DNA from: an uncultured Rhodospirillaceae bacterium
Lineage (GTDB): Bacteria; Pseudomonadota; Alphaproteobacteria; Rhodospirillales; UBA2165
Direction: 5' to 3'
NCBI GenBank assembly: GCA_913041095.1
Contig: CAJWIB010000031.1
Span: 1-14,251, forward strand
Length of the DNA: 14,251 nt
Both the position numbers and the translations under genes were made by a program. Below the pieces are notes generated by a model, which did no database searches, was not told the origin of the DNA, and worked only from the letters and a program-made list of their open reading frames with translations. Positions 13,688 through 14,251 of the stretch are shown piece after piece; the first letter of the stretch is position 1, and each line of letters opens with the position of its first letter.

Positions 13688-14083
13688 TTAGGAAACCTCG
13701 GCGAGACGCTGCTCGAGTTCGGTGACGTTGGGCACTTCGGTATAATCTTCGCTTAGATTTCCTGAACCGGCGGGACTCTTACAAGTGAAAAAGCGGCAAG
13801 GACTTTCGAGGAGCCGTATGCCGTGGACGGTGTTACGCGGGATGTGAACGAGATCTCCAGGACCAACGGTAACGGTTTCGTCGTCCAGCAAATGGGCGAG
13901 GCGACCCTCAAGCATGTAGATCCACTGCTCATCATTGGGGTGGGAGTGCGGCGGCGGTGCTTCGCCGGCCTCGTAGGTTACAATGCCAACTTTAATGAAC
14001 TCGCCCCCGAATTGCATCATCATGACATTCGGGTTCACAACATCTGGGGTCGCCTGCATGTCTTGAGCCTTGTAGAACGGCAT
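13688..14083 (-). CDS. Small cupin-domain protein
   Basis: This single-domain cupin of 131 residues has no signal peptide. The metal-binding motif 1 is visible as His46-Ser-His48 in PPPHSHPNDEQW, followed by an EQ pair at 52-53 where the Glu ligand is expected, then Gly60. Motif 2 is GDLVHIPRNTVHGI with His87. These residues suggest a metal-dependent enzyme or a ligand-binding protein. The ATG is well supported by AGGAGGG (14090-14096) six bases upstream. It converges on the Gfo/Idh gene. A palindrome-rich region lies directly upstream. The function is open: dioxygenase, isomerase and sensor roles all occur in this fold. Confidence 0.86.
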   Translation of the reverse strand: MPFYKAQDMQATPDVVNPNVMMMQFGGEFIKVGIVTYEAGEAPPPHSHPNDEQWIYMLEGRLAHLLDDETVTVGPGDLVHIPRNTVHGIRLLESPCRFFTCKSPAGSGNLSEDYTEVPNVTELEQRLAEVS

Positions 14084-14089
14084 TGACTA

Positions 14090-14096
14090 CCCTCCT
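14090..14096 (-). promoter_or_regulatory. Strong ribosome binding site of the cupin gene
   Basis: AGGAGGG on the minus strand, six bases before the ATG, is the strongest ribosome binding site in the window and fixes the start of the cupin gene. Confidence 0.7.
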
Positions 14097-14121
14097 CTTC
14101 CATATTCACCTTTGATCTTCG

Positions 14122-14137
14122 TTGGATCAAGATCCAA
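14122..14137. promoter_or_regulatory. Perfect 16-bp palindrome, candidate operator
   Basis: TTGGATCAAGATCCAA is self-complementary over its two 7-base arms with a two-base centre. It lies 39 bases upstream of the cupin start. Further TTGATC half-sites occur at 14112 and 14149. The arrangement is that of a repressor or activator site, but no regulator gene is visible in the window. Confidence 0.45.
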
Positions 14138-14153
14138 TCGTGTAGAATTTGAT

Positions 14154-14201
14154 CCTAATCTAACCCGGCATATCCAGGATGAACTATGACATCAGATTAG
14201 G
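14154..14201. repeat. Inverted repeat CCTAATCT / AGATTAGG
   Basis: CCTAATCT at 14154-14161 and AGATTAGG at 14194-14201 are perfect inverse copies separated by 32 bases. The match extends imperfectly outward, with TTGA on the left and TCAA on the right. It could be a second operator with distant half-sites or a structured transcript end. Confidence 0.35.
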
Positions 14202-14251
14202 TCAATTCGGCTTTCCCAACAAGGCTGACCACCGGCGCTTTAAACCGCGCC
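14179..14251. other. Window edge: possible partial gene, strand undecided
   Basis: Two frames stay open to the right edge. On the plus strand an ATG at 14179 starts a frame reading MNYDIRLGQFGFPNKADHRR and onward, divergent from the cupin, but with no well-placed ribosome binding site. On the minus strand a frame reads ARFKAPVVSLVGKAELT and stops at TAA (14197-14199), which could be the C-terminus of a gene upstream of the cupin. At this length neither can be recognised or preferred. Confidence 0.25.

Noticed and set aside
1..14251. CRISPR array, tRNA or rRNA genes
   Set aside because: No regularly spaced repeats and no tRNA-like TTCGAAT arm with matching acceptor stem were found on reading either strand.

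Overview
The window looks like a chromosomal segment of an alphaproteobacterium of moderate G+C. Three things suggest this: a CcrM-type GANTC adenine methyltransferase next to rnhB; the string twin-TM small protein, PduO-type cobalamin adenosyltransferase, etfB, etfA and 3-hydroxyacyl-CoA dehydrogenase; and a B12-dependent (class II) ribonucleotide reductase. The genus cannot be told from the sequence. Family calls rest on reading motifs and protein lengths by eye, not on database searches.

Layout. (1) 1-630 is the 3' end of nrdJ, followed by a bidirectional terminator. (2) 696-2132 is an accessory patch. It holds an orphan coiled-coil protein on the minus strand, a dead IS3-like transposase tail with its terminal repeat, a GC-richer block of unknown origin, one doubtful ORF and an AT-rich stretch with no gene. 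(3) 2133-5872 (+) carries two small proteins, the ATP:cob(I)alamin adenosyltransferase, then a promoter and the etfB-etfA-hbd group. (4) 5885-9668 (-) runs, in transcription order, radical SAM (PA0069-like), acidic hypothetical, DUF952, rnhB, ccrM. (5) 9758-13582 (+) carries a GT2/DUF2064 glycosyltransferase pair, a class III CoA-transferase and a Gfo/Idh/MocA oxidoreductase. (6) 13688-14083 (-) is a cupin with a palindrome-rich upstream region at the window edge.

How the genes fit together. NrdJ needs adenosylcobalamin, which the PduO-type enzyme makes, so regions 1 and 3 are linked by cofactor although separated by the accessory patch. EtfAB takes electrons from acyl-CoA and other flavin dehydrogenases and passes them towards the quinone pool; the adjacent 3-hydroxyacyl-CoA dehydrogenase belongs to the same beta-oxidation or hydroxybutyrate metabolism. 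CcrM and RNase HII are DNA-maintenance functions, and GANTC sites cluster just upstream of ccrM. The CoA-transferase, oxidoreductase and cupin look like accessory catabolism with unknown substrates.

No clear new multi-gene system is visible. The best leads are the palindromes upstream of the cupin, the phased direct repeats at the etf promoter, the GANTC cluster before ccrM, the glycosyltransferase pair without arsenosugar genes nearby, and three small uncharacterised proteins.
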